Part shown: positions 31,162 through 41,184 of the stretch, piece after piece | Layout of the letters: each line of letters opens with the position of its first letter | Numbering within the stretch: position 1 is the first letter of the stretch | NCBI GenBank assembly: GCA_963773745.1 | Contig: CAVZCL010000004.1 | Span: 248,001 to 312,000 of the forward strand | Reading direction: 5' to 3' | Source of the DNA: UBA5069 sp963773745 | Lineage (GTDB): Bacteria > Chloroflexota > Anaerolineae > Caldilineales > Caldilineaceae | Length of the DNA stretch: 64,000 bases | Notes under the pieces: model-generated | Databases searched by the model: none | Told to the model about the DNA's origin: nothing | Seen by the model: the letters and a program-made list of their open reading frames with translations, nothing else | Position numbers and translations under genes: made by a program

Positions 31162-31440
31162 TCTGGCAATCCTCGTTTTTCAAATAAGGCTGGGCGTATA
31201 ACACGCTCAGCGGCGAAACGGGTGTGCGGGCAGTCAAGAAGCCCTGCGCTGCACACGGGGCGGCATTCGTGTTGCGCGAAGCGCGCAGCTTTCGCCGCCG
31301 GCACAGTGTGGAGGACGCTCGTCGCGTTCTCCATCTGCACACACTATACTCCTTAATTGGCACGTATGGGTAGGGGGAGTTACGAAACTAACGGAGGTTT
31401 AACGCGGCGCAAACGGGATGCAAACAAAAGCGGCACGTGG
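31162..31440. other. Gene-free region upstream of clpC
   Basis: About 280 bp between clpC and the heptamer array at the end of rimI. It should contain the clpC promoter. A TTGACT (minus strand, about 31230) and TTATAC (about 31197) are present, but their ~30-bp spacing is too long for a normal promoter. No gene is seen. Confidence 0.55.
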
Positions 31441-31530
31441 CAAATGTCAAGTGGTAACTGGTAACCGGCAAATGGTCATTGGCAAGCGAGTTGCCTCTTG
31501 CGAATGAGCACTTGCCGCTTACCATTTGCC
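31441..31530. repeat. Degenerate YAANYGG heptamer array with inverted copy
   Basis: Seven gapless units run from 31441: CAAATGT, CAAGTGG, TAACTGG, TAACCGG, CAAATGG, TCATTGG, CAAGCGA. An inverted set (CACTTGC CGCTTAC CATTTGCC) lies at 31509-31530. The inverted half overlaps the 3' end of rimI and encodes its last residues and stop codon. Likely forms the rimI terminator hairpin. Confidence 0.85.
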
Positions 31531-32130
31531 TTTGTCACCCGCCGGCCCCTCAAAAGCCGCCTCCAGGCGCGCAAGCGTTGCGGCGAGGGGCTCCCAGACG
31601 GCGGGCTGGTCGATGTCGAAGAGGGTCATCAGGAGGGCATCTTCGTCGTTGTCGCGATAGTAGCGCTTGCGCAGGCCTACCTGCTTGAAGCCACACTTGG
31701 TGTAGAGCCCCTGCGCGGGCAGATTGCCTGCGCGCACTTCCAGCGTGACGGCGTTGATGGCCGCCTCGCGCGCACGGTCCAGCAGGTGCAGGAACATGAG
31801 CTCGCCAAAGCCGTTGCGGCGCAGCAGCGGGTGGGAGGCAATGGTGACGATGTGCGCCTCGTCGCCAAGCACCCAGTAGCCGCCATAGGCAAGGATGGGG
31901 GGCAGCAGGCCGTCGGCCGCGCCAACTGTGCCGGCCGCGCCGGCTGTACCCGCTGCGCCTGTACCGCCGTTCGCGCTGGAGCGCAGCACAAAATAAAAGG
32001 CGCGCTCGTTCTGGTTGATCTCCACACGGAAGGTGTATTCGGTCCACGGTGTGGGGAAGCTGGCGCGCTCGATGTACAGAATCTCGGGCAGGTCGTCGTT
32101 CGTCATGGGTGTGAATTGGGGCGTAGACAT
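31519..32130 (-). CDS. rimI: Ribosomal-protein-alanine N-acetyltransferase RimI
   Basis: GNAT enzyme of 203 residues, related to the acetyltransferase that modifies the N-terminus of ribosomal protein S18. Visible parts are ILYIERASFPTPWTEYTFRVE, the acetyl-CoA loop HIVTIASHPLLRRNGFGELM and the C-terminal AQGLYTKCGFKQVGLRKRYYRD. It is ~50 residues longer than usual. A Gly/Ala/Thr low-complexity insert (about residues 52-72) sits between two beta strands, and the C-terminus is extended, ending GKW inside the heptamer array. It is followed upstream on the same strand by tsaB, the classic rimI-tsaB pairing. Confidence 0.92.
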   Translation of the reverse strand: MSTPQFTPMTNDDLPEILYIERASFPTPWTEYTFRVEINQNERAFYFVLRSSANGGTGAAGTAGAAGTVGAADGLLPPILAYGGYWVLGDEAHIVTIASHPLLRRNGFGELMFLHLLDRAREAAINAVTLEVRAGNLPAQGLYTKCGFKQVGLRKRYYRDNDEDALLMTLFDIDQPAVWEPLAATLARLEAAFEGPAGDKGKW

Positions 32131-32186
32131 GGGCCGCGTCTTTTAGGTTGCAGGTTTTGGAGTGCAGAAGGCAGGGTATCGCGGCC

Positions 32187-32882
32187 TCAGGGCGCGCGCA
32201 GGTAGAGGGGTTGCAGGGTGGCGATATCGTCGTCGACGCCTTCGTCAAAATAGAGGCCGGCCAGGTGCGCGAGCGTACCCGCGCGGCGCATGGCGGAGAC
32301 GGAGTTGAGCAACGTAACACGCGGCAAGGGCGCGACCGCCTCGGCCAGGGCTGCGTCGGGCTCGCCCGCCAGCCAGATTGCAGGCGCGCCGTGGGCAGCC
32401 AGTGCGGCGGCAAATGCGGTGGTGTCGCCTGCGAAGTGGTCTGCCGCTGCCGGGCGAAAGAGCAGATCTTCGGGGCCAAACCAGCACCAGTTGTAGCGGC
32501 CGCGCCCTGCCTGCACAAAGGCGCACACAATGGTGAGCGGCGAAGTGCTCCACGCCGCCTGCAGCCAGGGGGCGGCGGCCACGGTGAGGGTGGGCACGCC
32601 CACCACGCGTGGCGCGGTGGGCAGCCCCAGCGCCATCCCCTTGATGGTGCTGATGCCCACGCGCACGCCCGTGAAGGAACCGGGGCCGGTCGTTACCGCC
32701 AGCGCGGTCAATGCAGCGGGCGCGATCTCCATGCGCTGCAACAGTGCCTGTGACGCAGGGATCAGCTCCTGCGTGTGGCGGCGGCGCGCCTGCCACGTCT
32801 GCTCGGCAAGCAGGCGGCGGGCGTCAAGGTCATAGAGGGCGAGCGAAGCCGTGGCGGTGGCTGTGTCGATAGCGAGCAGCAT
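32187..32882 (-). CDS. tsaB: tRNA threonylcarbamoyladenosine biosynthesis protein TsaB
   Basis: 231 residues. It begins MLLAIDTATATASLALYD, followed by HTQELIPASQALLQRM, the TsaB/YeaZ signature VTTGPGSFTGVRVGISTIKG, and the C-terminus LQPLYLRAP. TsaB is the non-catalytic partner of TsaD in making t6A37 on tRNAs. I chose the ATG at 32882 because homologues start just before AIDTA; longer versions read into a repeat. It lies 56 bp upstream of rimI and is divergent from nfo. Confidence 0.95.
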   Translation of the reverse strand: MLLAIDTATATASLALYDLDARRLLAEQTWQARRRHTQELIPASQALLQRMEIAPAALTALAVTTGPGSFTGVRVGISTIKGMALGLPTAPRVVGVPTLTVAAAPWLQAAWSTSPLTIVCAFVQAGRGRYNWCWFGPEDLLFRPAAADHFAGDTTAFAAALAAHGAPAIWLAGEPDAALAEAVAPLPRVTLLNSVSAMRRAGTLAHLAGLYFDEGVDDDIATLQPLYLRAP

Positions 32883-33070
32883 GCAAGTCAGTATACCAAA
32901 ACCCGCCCTACTCTCTGGTACACTGACTCGCCAACTGCGAAACACGACGCAGCGGCGCGAAGGCGCAAAGATAGCGCAAAGCAAAGCAAGAACAAGATGA
33001 AACGCACCTGAAGTGACAACTATTGAACCCTTGAAGCGCTGAACCTGAAAGAATGCAGCCGGGAGCACGT

Positions 33071-34013
33071 GTGACGACGAACCTTGAACCTTCAACTCTG
33101 GAACCTTCAACCCTTAAACCTGAAACCCTTATTCTCGGCGCGCACATGTCCATTGCCGGCGGCGTCAGCAAGGCGCTGGGCCACGCCACAGCGGTGGGCA
33201 GCAACGCCGTGCAGGTCTTTACCAAGAACAATCGCCAGTGGAAGGGCCCGAAGATTGACCAGGATGACGTGGCCTGCTGGCAGCGCGACATGCCTGCGCA
33301 GGGCATTGGCTATGCGGTGAGCCACGCGTCGTACCTCATCAACCTGGCCACGCCCAAGGACGATCTCTTTGCGCAGAGCCAGGCCGCGCACCAGGACGAA
33401 ATCGAGCGCGCCCACGCCTATGGCATCCCTCATGTCGTGCTGCACCCGGGCGCGCACACGGGCGGCGGCGCCGAGTTTGGCGTGCAGCGCGTGGCCGCGG
33501 CGCTCAACGCCATCCACGCCGCCACGCCCGACTGCGGCGATGTGACGACCTGCCTCGAGATTATGGCCGGGCAGGGGACGACCATGGGGCGCAATCTGCA
33601 GGAGCTGCGCGCCATTATGGAGCTGGTGGAAGACCGCTCGCGCGTCGGCGTCTGCCTCGACACCTGCCACATCCACGCCACAGGCTACGACCTGCGCACG
33701 GCCGACGCGTACGAGCAGTTCATGGACCAACTGGAGCTTGAGATCGGCATTAACCAGGTCTGCGTTTGGCACTTGAACGACAGCAAGGGGACGCTGGGCA
33801 GCCACCTGGACCGCCACACGCACATTGGCGACGGCGAGATTGGCCGCGATGCCTTCGGCTACATCCTCAACGACCCGCGCTGGGAGAAAGACGCCCATGC
33901 TGCTGGAGACGCCCAAGGATGACACGCTCGACGAAGACCGCATGAACCTTGCGCGCCTGGTTGCGCTGGTAAACGACGGTGCGCGTCATTCCGCCGGGCT
34001 GCGGCGCAAGTAA
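33071..34013 (+). CDS. nfo: Endonuclease IV (AP endonuclease), one frameshift
   Basis: Zinc-dependent TIM-barrel DNA-repair enzyme that cuts 5' of abasic sites. Metal-ligand motifs are present: GAHMSIAGG, VVLHPGAHTGGG, CLEIMAGQG, GVCLDTCHIHATGYD, WHLNDSKG and DRHTHIGDGEIG. The frame breaks at the AAA run 33888-33890; removing one A joins ...RWEK to TPMLLETPKDD and the true C-terminus at 34013 (about 313 residues). The GTG at 33071 has GGGAG five bases upstream. Between it and GAHMS lie about 20 residues of LEPST-type repeats encoded by a heptamer array, absent from the normal family. An internal ATG at 33146 is possible but would truncate the first strand. Confidence 0.9.
33079..33128 (+). 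repeat. GAACCTT-type heptamer array inside the 5' end of nfo
   Basis: Units GAACCTT, GAACCTT, CAACTCT, an 8-mer GGAACCTT, CAACCCT, TAAACCT and GAAACCC run through the start of nfo. Similar units (TGAACCC, TGAACCT) lie just upstream at 33024-33048. Translated, they give LEPSTLEPST-like residues. Confidence 0.8.
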
Positions 34014-34070
34014 CGACGGCGCGAGGCGCAGGGCGCAGAGGGAACGCAAAGAAGAGTAAAGGCAGCGAAG

Positions 34071-34103
34071 AAGCGAGGCTTCCGATTCTGAGAAGCCTCG
34101 CTT
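34071..34103 (+). terminator. Hairpin between nfo and lipoprotein gene
   Basis: 12-bp stem AAGCGAGGCTTC / GAAGCCTCGCTT, nearly the same sequence as the clpC terminator at 28573. It is followed at 34109-34114 by TATAAT, a likely -10 for the next gene, so terminator and promoter are packed together. Confidence 0.65.
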
Positions 34104-34165
34104 CGGTGTATAATTGGGCAACGCCACCCGCCGCGCTGTGGCAACAGAACCCCTCTGGAGGCGCG

Positions 34166-35576
34166 TATGCAGCACCCTCTTCGCGTGTTCTGTCAATTTG
34201 TCCTCCCGTTGTTCTGCTGTGCTGTTCGTCACACTGGCCTTGGCCGGCTGTGTGAATGAGCCCGGCCGCGCCATTCCGCCCACGCCGCCACCGCCCTTGA
34301 CCACCATGGACGAGCTTATCGACCCTTTCATCAGCCCGCTGCCCAACGGCGAGAAGCCCCCTGTGGGCGTGGCCGGCCTGCCCGGTGGCGCGCGTGGAGC
34401 CGACTGGCCCTTTGTTGCGCCCGACGGCCGCCAGCTCAAGCTCTCGCAGGTCGAGGCAGAGGAGGTTGCACTCACCTATGCGCGGCAGCATTCCCGGCAC
34501 AGCTGCGAATCCCATCGTCGCCCTCACCTACGCCCGCCTGCCCGATCTGGGGCGGGACGTACTCTTTGTCACGAACAATCCCGACTACCCCAGCCTCTAC
34601 CACGCCATTCCGGTTGACCTCAATTCGGGTGAGCGGTTGCTTTCAGAGTGGATCAAGAACGCCGACACGAGCAATCCCTGGTACACCTACCTCAATGGCA
34701 AGTTCGATGAGCCGTTGGTGGCGGCGCTCGAGCGCGCCGCGCCCGATGCGCGCCTGCGCGTGGGTGTGCACGCCTTCCCCGCCGACATGGAGCTGGTCTA
34801 CCTCGAGCTTGAGCGCCTCTACCCAGAAGTGCGTCCCGACTTTTTCGACATAGGCACCATGAACCAGTTGTATCAGGTGAGCCCCGATCTTTATGCGGAG
34901 ATGAGCGCGACCATGGCGCGCATTTATGCGGCGCGCCAGAGTTCGGCACGCGAGCCGATTGTGGCGTGGCTCCAGGCCGAGGACGCGCCGCAGAGAGCTT
35001 CAGCGGCGAGATCATCTGGACGGAGCTAACACCCAATCAGGTGTTGCGGCTGGTGCATGAGGAGGCCGTCAACTTGATCAGATATTACGGCCCGCCTGAT
35101 CCCAACGCACTTGTGCACGCGCCCACACCCACGCCGCTGCCCGATGGCTGGCGCAAGCTGCCGCTCGAGACGCTCGTCATTGACAACGTCGGCACTGTGC
35201 CTACGTGGACCTCCGGGCAGCCCTCTGTGTGGCTCATGCGTAACCTGAATGACGTGGGCGGGCCGGCGCCGCTGCCCGAATCCACATTGGTCAAGCTGCG
35301 CCAGTTGACCTTCTACAATGACGCCGCGCTGGTGGTGCACCGTGGTGTGCAGAGCAGAGGCTCAAGCGTGCGCATTACGGACGTTGCCACCGACGGCACA
35401 TCGTTGCGCGTCTACGCCGATTTCTACGACCCGGCGCCGGGTGGAATTACGAAGGCGAAATGGTTGCCCCCTACCATATTGTGACGCTGCCGGCGCGCGA
35501 TCTGCCGCCCATGTATCCTCGTGCGCCCATTGAACTCATCATCAACACGCGCACCGACAGCCCCTGGCCGCCCTGA
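34166..35576 (+). CDS. Lipoprotein of unknown function (four frameshifts)
   Basis: Start is the ATG at 34166 (MQHPLRVFCQFVLPLFCC) with GGAGG 7 nt upstream and a TATAAT at 34109. A shift near 34200 leads into the lipobox LALAGC. Further shifts near 34480, 34990 and 35443 join segments ALTYARLPDLGRDVLFVTNN, SFSGEIIWTELTPNQVLRL and NYEGEMVAPYHIVTLPARDL, ending at TGA 35574-35576. Total is about 470 residues. No domain is recognised. The product would be exported and lipid-anchored. Each join is one base; given the same pattern in essential genes here, sequence error is more likely than decay. Confidence 0.65.
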
Positions 35577-35605
35577 GCGGTGCAAGGCCCAAGTGCGCGG
35601 GTGCG

Positions 35606-35676
35606 TAGCGGCGGCTTCAGCCGCCGGTGTTCTGCGAAGGCCATTGACAACGGCCGGCGGTTTAAGCCGCCGCTAG
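35606..35676. repeat. GTAGCGGCGGCTTCAGCCGCC mini-element
   Basis: Inverted ends (TAGCGGCGGCTTCAGCCGCC... and ...GGCGGTTTAAGCCGCCGCTA) enclose GGCC repeats. It belongs to the same loose family as elements at 8740, 24071 and 56554 and is followed by a strong terminator. Confidence 0.7.
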
Positions 35677-35690
35677 GCGTGGTGACTGCA

Positions 35691-35736
35691 ACAAGATAGA
35701 GGGCCGTCCTTGTGTAAGGACGGCCCTCTATCTTGT
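35691..35736. terminator. Two-way terminator with 21-bp perfect stem
   Basis: Bases 35691-35711 pair perfectly with 35716-35736 around a GTGT loop; TTTTGCTTTTC follows on the plus strand. It separates the convergent lipoprotein and radical SAM genes. Confidence 0.88.
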
Positions 35737-35795
35737 TTTGCTTTTCTTTGCGTTTCCTCTGCGCCTTTGCGCCTCTGCGTCGCAGTTATCCCGTA

Positions 35796-36872
<1,077 letters not shown>

Positions 36873-37123
36873 GAGGTGATTCGTGTTGAAAGAGAACGCA
36901 GCGCTGCGAATCGAGCATTGAAGTCGGATACAAGCCGTCCGCAGGAACCAGGTGATGTCTCAAGAATGCCGGTCCCGGTCGAGCGGGCGCCGCCAGAACA
37001 GAAACCGACGAACGAGGGCGGGGCGCGCCGGCACGAGAAAGCAGACACCTAACTCTTCGTGGTGTCCGCCCCAAAGCCTAACACGTCGAGCCACCACATA
37101 CAATTACGGCTTTCAGATAGTTC

Positions 37124-37507
37124 CTAACCATCAACGATCTTCCAGTAGGAGTCCTTGCGGGTGATCCGACCCTCTTCAAACTCCAGCAGATCGCACCCAC
37201 GCACCGCCAGGCGCTGCCCGTTCGTCGCGGTGCCGGTCAGCAGCCAGGTGGAGACGCCACGGTCGCCGCACACCCAATGGTGGTCGTCCCCATAGTGCAC
37301 GTCGGGAATACCGGCGAAGCGACCGGCAAGCCCGGTGCGCACCTCCTCGTGGCCTACGTAGCGGCGGCCCCAAGGGTCCGGTCCGCGTGGTGTTTCAAGC
37401 ACGCACTCCTCTGCGAAGAAAGCCATGATAGCGTCGAGATCGTGGCGATTGAACGCGTCGAGGAACTGCTGAAGCACATCTGTTGTTGCGGCCATTGCGG
37501 TCAACAT
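37124..37507 (-). CDS. SnoaL-like/NTF2-fold protein
   Basis: 127 residues with the cone-shaped NTF2/SnoaL pattern: VLQQFLDAFNRHDLDAIMAFFAEECVLE, VGHEEVRTGLAGRFAGIPDVHY and DLLEFEEGRITRKDSYW. Members are polyketide cyclases, hydrolases or non-catalytic binders, so the function is open. An AGGAGG lies only 2 nt before the ATG at 37507 but 5 nt before the TTG at 37504 and 14 nt before an ATG at 37495, so the real start is uncertain. The 250 bp between it and the radical SAM gene shows only a weak hairpin near 37044-37068. Confidence 0.82.
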   Translation of the reverse strand: MLTAMAATTDVLQQFLDAFNRHDLDAIMAFFAEECVLETPRGPDPWGRRYVGHEEVRTGLAGRFAGIPDVHYGDDHHWVCGDRGVSTWLLTGTATNGQRLAVRGCDLLEFEEGRITRKDSYWKIVDG

Positions 37508-37608
37508 CCCCTCCTTGCGGTGTCATTTCATCGGCCAATGGGGGATTGGAGTGACTGTATTCGGGCAGGTGCTGCGAGATACCAGTGCAACAGGCAATCC
37601 TTCTCGGT

Positions 37609-38124
37609 TCACCCTTCACAGACAACCTTCTTCGCAATCGGGGCCACCTGCGCGGCGGTTAGCTGGATGAGATCGGCGGGCGCGATTTCCAGCGTGCGGT
37701 CGCGGCGGCCCGTGCCGCAGAAGATGGTTGCGTGCCGCAGCACGCCGGCGTCGAGCCAGACGGTTGTTTCGCCGTTGCGCGCAAAGGGCGCAACGGCGCC
37801 AACCTCGTAGCCCAGCTCTGCCTCCACCTCGTGGAATTCGAGACGCACAAGCTGCGTGCGGCTAACGCCCACGGCCTCGGCAAGGCGCTTGTAGTCCACC
37901 TGTGCATACCCGCAGAGCCCTGCCAGCAGCCAGCCGCCCCGCTTGTTGCGAAAGGCAATGCTCTTGAGCAGCCGCTCCACAGGGAAGGCAAGGTGCGCCT
38001 CGGCATCAGCGATCGTCACCGAGGGTGCGTGTTCGTGGATGGTATACGGCGCGCCCGCGGCAGCCAGCGTAGCGACAATCTGCTGGAAGGGTGATTCGGT
38101 TGTCACAGCATTCTCGGGCAGCAT
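37609..38124 (-). CDS. YbaK/EbsC-family aminoacyl-tRNA deacylase
   Basis: 171 residues. The YbaK fold is visible: APYTIHEHAPSVTIADAEAHL, LLKSIAFRNKRGGWLLAGLCG, VDYKRLAEAVGVSRTQLV and YEVGAVAPFA. Relatives hydrolyse Cys-tRNA-Pro or Ala-tRNA-Pro in trans; the conserved Lys in LLKSIAF fits. The exact substrate class (YbaK, ProX, EbsC) is not resolved. The ATG at 38124 (MLPENAVTTES) was preferred over 38151 by homologue length. About 100 bp separates it from the SnoaL-like gene on the same strand. Confidence 0.88.
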   Translation of the reverse strand: MLPENAVTTESPFQQIVATLAAAGAPYTIHEHAPSVTIADAEAHLAFPVERLLKSIAFRNKRGGWLLAGLCGYAQVDYKRLAEAVGVSRTQLVRLEFHEVEAELGYEVGAVAPFARNGETTVWLDAGVLRHATIFCGTGRRDRTLEIAPADLIQLTAAQVAPIAKKVVCEG

Positions 38125-38230
38125 CGCATCACTCGCAAGGCAAAGGGCCACAGACCACAGCAGCGATCGGCACTGAGTATAGCCGCATACTGCCCACGAG
38201 CGAAGTGCGCGCCCTTACAACAGTAAACCC

Positions 38231-38367
38231 GACGCAGAGGCGCAAAGGCGCAAAGGAAGCGCAAAGAAGGGCGACAGCAAGGAAAGACAACAACTTTTGT
38301 ATTTGCGTCTTCCTTGCCCTTGCTTTTCTTTGCGCTTCGCTTTGCGCTTTTGCGTCGTTCGCGTCGC
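38231..38367. repeat. Imperfect long hairpin built on GCAGAGGCGCAAAGG
   Basis: Left arm 38231-38287 (GACGCAGAGGCGCAAAGGCG...) and right arm 38306-38367 (...GCGCTTTTGCGTCG...GTCGCAG) are inverted, with several mismatches. It lies 3 bp beyond the stop of the aldolase homologue and fills the gap to the YbaK-like gene. Members of the same family are at 54507 and 60726, with partial copies at 32940, 34018 and 35737. Confidence 0.8.
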
Positions 38368-38369
38368 AG

Positions 38370-39338
38370 TTATAGAGCGAGACGCGGGTAGCCGATGGCC
38401 TCCATGACCTCAAGCATGATTTCGGCGGCGCGCACCGTGGAATCCTCGAGGTACTGGTGCGACTCGGCGGCCTCAAAATCGCCCGCGGCAATCGCATCCT
38501 GGCGTGCGATGAGCCTCGTCGCGGCGTACTGCCCCGCCTCGCGCACAATGCGCGTCCACATGTTCACGCGGATCACGCCGTCGTCAGCAAGGTTCAGAAT
38601 CTGGTCAATCGAGAGGCAGGAGGTGCCGTGCAGCACGAGCCTTGCCTCGCCGCCCAGGCTCTCCGTTAGCGCCTGGCCGCGCGCCTTCAGGTAGCGCCCC
38701 TCACCAATGCGGTCGGACTGCTGCTCCGTCCCCAGGTCGGCCACAAGCAAATCGACGCCGGTCTCCTGCATAAAGCGCACGGCCTTCGCCACGTAGTCAT
38801 CCTTCTGCACGGCCTGCTTCAACCCGCCCACGGCCAGCTCTTCGATGATGCCTTCCACCATGACCTGGCTGCCATATGTGGCCACATACTCCTTGGTCCA
38901 CGCCAGGTTGTCGGCAAAGGGATATTTCTGCGCGTCGAACATCACCGTGGCCAGGTGGGGCAATCCTTCGGTCAGTGCCCACTGGTCGCGCTTGGGGTCG
39001 GCGTGGTCCAGATGGGGCAGCGCGACCACGTTGGGATAGGGTGCATCGGGGCCATCACACAGAATCCTGAGGTGCGCCATATTGGAGAGGAAGCCGGCGG
39101 GCGCGTTGCCGCTGTGGGTGGCGCGCACCGCCTGCGGCATGTAGGGATAGGTGTAGGTCATGGCGACGGCCAGCGGGACTTCACTCAGCCCATGCTTTTC
39201 GGCCAGCATCTGTCCCGCCAGCAAAATGGCTTCGGTGTTCCAGTGCGAGGCAGTGCAGAAGATAGCCATCGAAGCGTGGCTGCGGCGGAACAACTCGGTG
39301 TACTCCAGCGCCTCTGCGCGCCGTGTGACAAGAGCCAT
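38370..39338 (-). CDS. Class II aldolase homologue (ketose-bisphosphate aldolase family, divergent metal site)
   Basis: About 322 residues with the class II FBP/tagatose-bisphosphate aldolase outline: PHLDHAD (family HLDHG), VMFDAQKYPFADNLAWTKEYV, VEGIIEEL (family VEAELG), LVLHGTSCLS (family LVLHGGSG) and VIRVNM. In the usual enzymes a third zinc ligand His lies in a GxxHG motif; here that position reads GTEQQ. The phosphate loop GGSGS is also altered. It may use a different substrate or metal arrangement. The ATG at 39338 has better spacing from GAGAGGG than the ATG at 39344. Confidence 0.82.
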   Translation of the reverse strand: MALVTRRAEALEYTELFRRSHASMAIFCTASHWNTEAILLAGQMLAEKHGLSEVPLAVAMTYTYPYMPQAVRATHSGNAPAGFLSNMAHLRILCDGPDAPYPNVVALPHLDHADPKRDQWALTEGLPHLATVMFDAQKYPFADNLAWTKEYVATYGSQVMVEGIIEELAVGGLKQAVQKDDYVAKAVRFMQETGVDLLVADLGTEQQSDRIGEGRYLKARGQALTESLGGEARLVLHGTSCLSIDQILNLADDGVIRVNMWTRIVREAGQYAATRLIARQDAIAAGDFEAAESHQYLEDSTVRAAEIMLEVMEAIGYPRLAL

Positions 39339-39344
39339 GCGCAT

Positions 39345-39661
39345 TCCCTCTCGGTGTGTGGGTTTGTGGCGACATGTGCGGCCGTGCGAAGCGCCGCCTT
39401 GCCGCTGTGAGTCACCCTCTATTCTACACCCGTGCGGCTACAGGCGCTCGCGCGCGCACCGTGCCAGGTTGAGCCTCCCAGGAGTCTTGCAGAACGAACA
39501 AGCGCGTCTTCACGCCGTCGCGAACCAACTGCTGCCCACCGCCGTTGGAGCAAGAGCACAATTGGGTGCGCGGCTCACTGCGCCACCATCGGCTCTGCGC
39601 GATGCTCATGTCACTGCAAACAGCGCTTTCCCGAAAGCTTCCCGAACAAGAAAGGACTCGC
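39345..39661. other. Gene-free divergent region
   Basis: 317 bp between divergent genes. It ends with AAAGGA as ribosome binding site for the plus-strand gene. A TAGAAT (minus, about 39422) could be a -10 for the aldolase homologue, but no -35 matches. No repeats or RNA genes recognised. Confidence 0.5.
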
Positions 39662-41044
39662 ATGTTACACAGAACGAACGCTCATGCGCCTGCCCGCGCC
39701 AAGCTGGCAATGGCCCTGGCCGCCCTGGCCGCCACGTTGCTGCTGGGCGCGTGTGGACTGCCCGCCAACCAAAACGCCCCCGTGGTCTCTGCACCCGCCG
39801 AGGAAGCCCCGGCGCTCCCGACAATCACCCCAGCGGCGGAGATTGAGCCGGTGGTGCAGGTGGAGCCGGTGGTCGAGCCGATGGTGGAGCCGGTTGTCGA
39901 GACAGACGCCGGAAGAGGGCTGGCAGCGCCCGCCCGCCCCTTTGACCCGGAAGCGACGCCGTTGCGCCTGGAGACGGTTGCCGACGGCTTTGATATGCCT
40001 GTCTTCCTTACCCACGCGGGCGACGGCAGCGACCGCCTCTTTGTTTTGGAGAAGGCCGGGCGCATCCGCATCATCGCCGATGGGGAGGTTGTTGACACGC
40101 CATTCCTCGACATTACCGACCGTGTAGGCAGCAGCGGCAGCGAGCAGGGGCTGCTCGGCCTCGCCTTCGCGCCCGATTACGCCAGCAGCGGGGCGTTCTT
40201 CGTGGACTACACCAACCGCCAGGGCGACACAGTCATCAGCCGCTATCAGGTGACGGATGATCCCATGGTCGCCGACCCAGCCAGCGAGAGTCTGGTCCTG
40301 ACGTACGCGCAGCCTGCCACGAACCACAACGGCGGTATGCTCCTCTTTGGCCCCGACGGCATGCTGTGGATAGGGACGGGCGATGGCGGCGCTGCCAATG
40401 ACCGCTTTGGCAATGCCCAGAATCCGGCGACGCTGCTTGGCAAGATGCTGCGCATTGATGTGACCAGCGATCCCACGCAGCCGTACACCATTCCCGCCGA
40501 CAACCCCTGGGTGGACGCGCAGTGGAACGGACAAGAGGTGCGCGACGAAATCTGGGCGCTGGGGCTGCGCAACCCCTGGCGCTACAGCTTCGACGCCGCG
40601 ACGGACGACTTGTGGATTGCCGATGTGGGCCAGAACGTGTGGGAGGAAGTCAACCTGGTGGCGGCCGGCAGCCCGGGCGGGCTCAACTTCGGCTGGCCGA
40701 TTCTGGAGGGCACGCACTGCTTCCAGCAGGACAATTGTGACCCTGCCGGTCTCGAGCAGCCGGTCATCGAGTATGACCACAGCGGCAACTGCTCGGTGAC
40801 GGGCGGTTACGTCTACCGCGGCGCAACGCCTGCAATGCAGGGCGTCTACTTCTACGCCGACTACTGCAGCATGCGCGTTTGGGCGGCCACGCCGCCGGCC
40901 AATGGGGACGAGAATGCAATGTGGGAGAGCGTGCTCGTTCTGCAGGGAGAGAGCCCGATCACATCGTGGGGCACGGATGCGCAGGGCGAGCTTTACGTCG
41001 TGGAAGCGTCCGGCCGTATAAGCCAACTGGTGGAAGACAAGTAG
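39662..41044 (+). CDS. PQQ-dependent sugar dehydrogenase lipoprotein
   Basis: 460 residues. Lipobox LLLGAC, then a Val/Glu/Pro linker, then a six-bladed propeller of the glucose/sorbosone dehydrogenase family: GFDMPVFLTHAGDGSDRLFVLEK, EQGLLGLAFAPDYA, PATNHNGGMLLFGPDGMLWIG, GLRNPWRYSFD, FGWPILEGTHCF and VTGGYVYRG. It is a paralogue of the protein encoded at 24373 but has no linker insertion inside the propeller. It is anchored outside the membrane and likely oxidises aldoses with PQQ. AAAGGA lies 7 nt before the ATG at 39662. A 25-bp perfect hairpin follows the stop codon. Confidence 0.93.
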   Translation: MLHRTNAHAPARAKLAMALAALAATLLLGACGLPANQNAPVVSAPAEEAPALPTITPAAEIEPVVQVEPVVEPMVEPVVETDAGRGLAAPARPFDPEATPLRLETVADGFDMPVFLTHAGDGSDRLFVLEKAGRIRIIADGEVVDTPFLDITDRVGSSGSEQGLLGLAFAPDYASSGAFFVDYTNRQGDTVISRYQVTDDPMVADPASESLVLTYAQPATNHNGGMLLFGPDGMLWIGTGDGGAANDRFGNAQNPATLLGKMLRIDVTSDPTQPYTIPADNPWVDAQWNGQEVRDEIWALGLRNPWRYSFDAATDDLWIADVGQNVWEEVNLVAAGSPGGLNFGWPILEGTHCFQQDNCDPAGLEQPVIEYDHSGNCSVTGGYVYRGATPAMQGVYFYADYCSMRVWAATPPANGDENAMWESVLVLQGESPITSWGTDAQGELYVVEASGRISQLVEDK

Positions 41045-41099
41045 AGCGCAATATCAAGGGGCGGCGCCAAATTGTGGCGCCGCCCCTTGATATTGCGCT
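41045..41099. terminator. 25-bp perfect-stem terminator
   Basis: Bases 41045-41069 pair perfectly with 41075-41099 around AATTG. It starts within 4 bp of the dehydrogenase stop codon. Confidence 0.85.
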
Positions 41100-41184
41100 T
41101 GATTCATCAGCCGTGGGCTGCCCGCTCCCCCCGGTGACGGGCAGCCCACGGTGCTGACGCGAAGGTTGGAATGGACTGCCGGCG

